Positions 61,156 through 64,000 of a stretch of 64,000 nucleotides of DNA are shown here, one piece after another. The DNA lies in NCBI GenBank assembly GCA_949987565.1, contig OX465110.1:18757139-18821138 (forward strand), written 5' to 3'. The position numbers and the translations under genes were made by a program. The DNA is from Luidia sarsii (taxonomy: Eukaryota; Echinodermata; Asteroidea; Paxillosida; Luidiidae). The notes beneath the pieces are model-generated. The model made no database searches, was not told the DNA's origin, and saw only the letters and a list, made by a program, of their open reading frames with translations. How positions within the stretch are numbered: position 1 is the first letter of the stretch; each line of letters begins with the position of its first letter.

Positions 61156-62280
61156 CATGTCCATATTCCAGGTCATTTTAATCATGTCAGAGGTAGTTTT
61201 AATGAGTGAGCAGTTTCCAACAGTTGTTGTTATTTACCATACTAGGCCTAAACAAAATAAGTTGTTTAGCATCAGGGGCCTATCATTTTTCAGAGGCAGA
61301 TGGGAGGCTTATTGTGTGTGTGTCTGTATCAAAGGGCAAACACAGGGTTGAAAATGCTTGAAAAATCCAACATTTGTGGTCTTCCACCATGTCCGTAATC
61401 CGTATGCATACCGCGAAAAAGCGCATGAGCATTGCATGGTGCTTTCGGCAAAGTAGACTGGTTCCCATTCCCCCCGTTGTATTCTGATGTGCAGTCCATA
61501 GAGATCATATTTTATAGTAAAACTTTACTTACAGTACACTATTACAGTGTGTATGATCTCTTAGATGGTATTATCTGTCACTCGAACGAAGGATAGGCCT
61601 ATACCGGGTAGTTTATTAATTGTGACCGGAACCAGTCTATTGGCCGAGTAGAAAGGCTGAAGCCAATATACATGTACACTGTACATATAATATGTGCAGC
61701 AGTGCAGCCACTATTTTGTATCTAAGTTGGAATAGGCCTATTCTGTATGAGTGTACACGTGTGAAATAATTGGTGTGGTTTTGCCATACATAATTTATAT
61801 GGTAGCTGGCTACAGTGACTGTGAATTGTGTAAATTTATAGAAAAATGCAATCTGCACACATTACAAAGATCATCTGTGTTGTGGATGAAGACTCTGACA
61901 TGTCAGTTTCTTGTCACGCTCTTTTTACTGCACTTTAACAGGTTTAAAAATATTTCTTAAAACAGGGGCAGGTGGTATATTTCAGGGGTGGGCGGGGATG
62001 CTAACAAATTGCTTTTTTTATATGGCCTTATCAAGTTGGTATAAATGTTTTGACATGAAAAAACAACAACCCATAATTGAGCCCACATACATGTACATGT
62101 ATGTATGCACTTCATTGTTTTGCCTTTGTCAAGTTCATCACATTTTAAAGTGTTGGCCTTTTACTGTAGTTGGTACTTGAAATTACTGTTGGTACTTAAA
62201 TTACTGTAGTTGGTACTTCATGAGCTGATACTTGAATGAGTTAAAAAGTTATCAAGTCTGTCAATGTGTTGTCAATTATT

Positions 62281-62400
62281 AATTGGTTTGCGGTTACACC
62301 ATGTGTATCATCTCTTTTGAGACTGAGTGTGGCTCTGAAAAGAGCCGGTGACTCAACGTTTCGAGCAGTGTGTACTCTGCTCGTCGTCAGAGTAAAATAA
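62281..62400 (-). ncRNA. hammerhead-like core plus histone-type stem-loop
   Basis: On the minus strand: CTGACGA (62390-62384), stem GAGCAG/CTGCTC, GAAACGTT (62362-62355), then GGCTCTTTTCAGAGCC (62346-62331) and, after CACACTCAGTCTC, an AAAAGAGATG purine tract. The best-preserved copy of this end type in the window. Function is inferred from motif only. Confidence 0.55.
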
Positions 62401-64000
62401 ATATTAAGCCCACACCGATGCTTTTGAGGTTTTTTTTGGCCTTGATTAAGTTCATCGCATGAAGTGTAATATTCATTATTACTTAAAATGGGTAAGTGAC
62501 ATTACAGTGTGGTAAAGTAGAAATCTGTAGGTTGATAGGGCCTATCTGGTAGGTATGATGGTGAAAAAAAATATATTCCCCTGAGGCTTTTAAACCATGA
62601 CCAGAAGATTTCCACATACAGACATACGGTACCGGTATAAGAAGTAATGTTTAGACCGCCATTTTATTTCTTTTGACCACTGGTCCACTGGACTGAATTT
62701 GAAACCCTGCTTGTACATGTAATTGGTGCAGTGTTGGCATTATTAGTATTTTTGCTTTATTAAGCAATTTATTAGCATTATGTGTTGTTAAGGGGCCAGG
62801 TCACCTGGAAGAGCTAAAAAAAAATTAGAATGAATAAATAAACAAAATCAATAATAATCGATTTAGTCAGTGTCGTATGAAACTGTTAATTAGCACTTCC
62901 CGTGTGCCGGCATCGTTGCCTTAATGATCGCAGTCGTAGTCAATTGCTGTTTGTCCCTTCTCCCGGTCGTGTTGATTTGTCTAGCGAGCAGGGCCCCCCA
63001 ATTCGCAGGGGAGGGAGGCTAATCGGACAGACAAATAGACACAACACATCTCATATAATATAGATGCCCTCCCCCCTCTCACCCTCCCTGCCCTCTCACT
63101 ACCTCTCTCCCCTTCTTCCACCCCACCCCCACCCTCAACCTCAACCTCAACCCCTCCCTCTTCCCTCCTTCCACCTCGTTCGCCTCTTACATGTAGCTTT
63201 GCTCTCGTATTTGCTGTATGTCAATTTCGTACTCTCAGTCAATTTGTCTTCCGCCAGATTAGAGTCTATGGCCCAGGCCTTGGTGGCTTTGTCATGCCAG
63301 TTCACTCCCCTCCCCACCCCCCTCAAAAAAAAAAAAATCATAAAGAAGGAGAGAGAGAGAGAGAGACAGACAGACAAAACCCCCACTCCCCAACCCTATT
63401 AAATGAAAAAGAAAAGGGATCCTAATGGATCTTGCATAAATTTTCTCCGGCTTAGACGGATATAGGACAAATGATGGGGTGAGACGGTTGGGGTGGGGAG
63501 GCTGTTTCATTGCACCATCCACGTTTCCATTATGCGTTCATCCGACGCATCAATTCTCCCCGAATTATCAACATTTTAATGAATTTGTGTGGAGAGGGGA
63601 AAGAGGGAGAGGGGAGGGGGGTAGACGAGTAGAGAGAAAAGGTAATGGCTGACCGCTAAAGTATATTTCACGAACGACTGCCCATTTCCATTAAGTGCCT
63701 CGCTGAAAGATTACCTACTGTACCTCCAGTCCCTCCACTGTACTGCTGCAGAATTTTTTTTTATATATACAGTATAGGCCTATAATTAGGCAAAAGAAAA
63801 GAGAAGACAAAAAAAAAGAGAGAAAAAGTATTTACGATCACAATCAAAATTTGCTGCCTCCCCCCCTCCATGTTTAATTGGGCATGCCAGTTTTGTCATA
63901 ACATCTCCGTGAATTTATGATGCAGCCCTGCAACTGAACAGTGGAACAGTGGAACACCAGAGGACATTGTTCTTATGCCCTGCTCAATTGGAGAGAGCAG

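Larger units (their letters stand above)
57620..64000. other. gene-poor right end
   Basis: No exon that I can support. It holds Penelope-like ends, a tRNA-like SINE, a small hairpin (CTCAACC TTCG GGTTGATGAG near 60347-60367) and pyrimidine-rich and (GA)n low-complexity DNA at 63061-63180 and 63320-63380. Confidence 0.5.

Overview
The window is animal nuclear DNA, most likely from an invertebrate deuterostome (echinoderm, hemichordate or cephalochordate; I cannot decide which). It has compact exons with clean GT-AG splice sites, long AT-rich introns, and protein products close to vertebrate RPL14, METTL9, NUDT7, NFAT5 and METTL3. It also holds BEL/Pao and Penelope-like retroelements, tRNA-derived SINEs, many foldback MITEs, many minisatellites, and frequent TACATGTA and GGCCTA words. 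There are no prokaryotic features.

Layout. 1-1,460: the 5' part of an unidentified minus-strand gene, head to head with RPL14. 1,494-4,147: RPL14 (+, 5 exons, 141 aa) behind a short promoter with a CRE palindrome and a 5' TOP-like pyrimidine start. 5,920-11,379: a METTL9-type protein-histidine methyltransferase (-, 5 exons, 386 aa). 12,296-13,054: a NUDT7-like CoA diphosphatase (+, CDS in one exon, 252 aa). 15,068-22,752: a complete BEL/Pao LTR retrotransposon (minus orientation, 612-bp LTRs with no difference seen, 5-bp target duplication ATGAC, one open 1,875-aa gag-pol frame). 22,758-29,790: gene-poor, with foldback elements and a palindrome cluster. 30,093-38,683: NFAT5/TonEBP-type Rel factor (+, 12 coding exons, about 766 aa, no glutamine-rich tail seen). 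42,231-56,109: METTL3, the catalytic m6A methyltransferase subunit (+, 15 exons, 589 aa). 57,620-64,000: repeats and low-complexity DNA with no gene recognised.

I worked out exon boundaries by hand from splice sites, reading phase and family alignment; all phases close for the five recognised genes. The genes do not form an operon or one obvious pathway. Two are SAM-dependent methyltransferases of unrelated type (RPL14's neighbour METTL9 modifies protein histidines; METTL3 modifies mRNA adenines), one is a ribosomal protein, one a peroxisomal CoA hydrolase and one an osmotic-stress transcription factor.

The most interesting layer is the repeats. More than ten dispersed fragments share a hammerhead-ribozyme-like core (CTGANGA, stem, GAAAC). 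One abuts a Penelope-type GIY-YIG endonuclease fragment, and several carry a stem-loop matching the histone-mRNA 3' stem-loop consensus, with compensatory changes between copies. METTL3 also has minisatellites built from its own splice junctions. A MITE family with 9-bp target duplications has inserted in tandem, sharing a target repeat.
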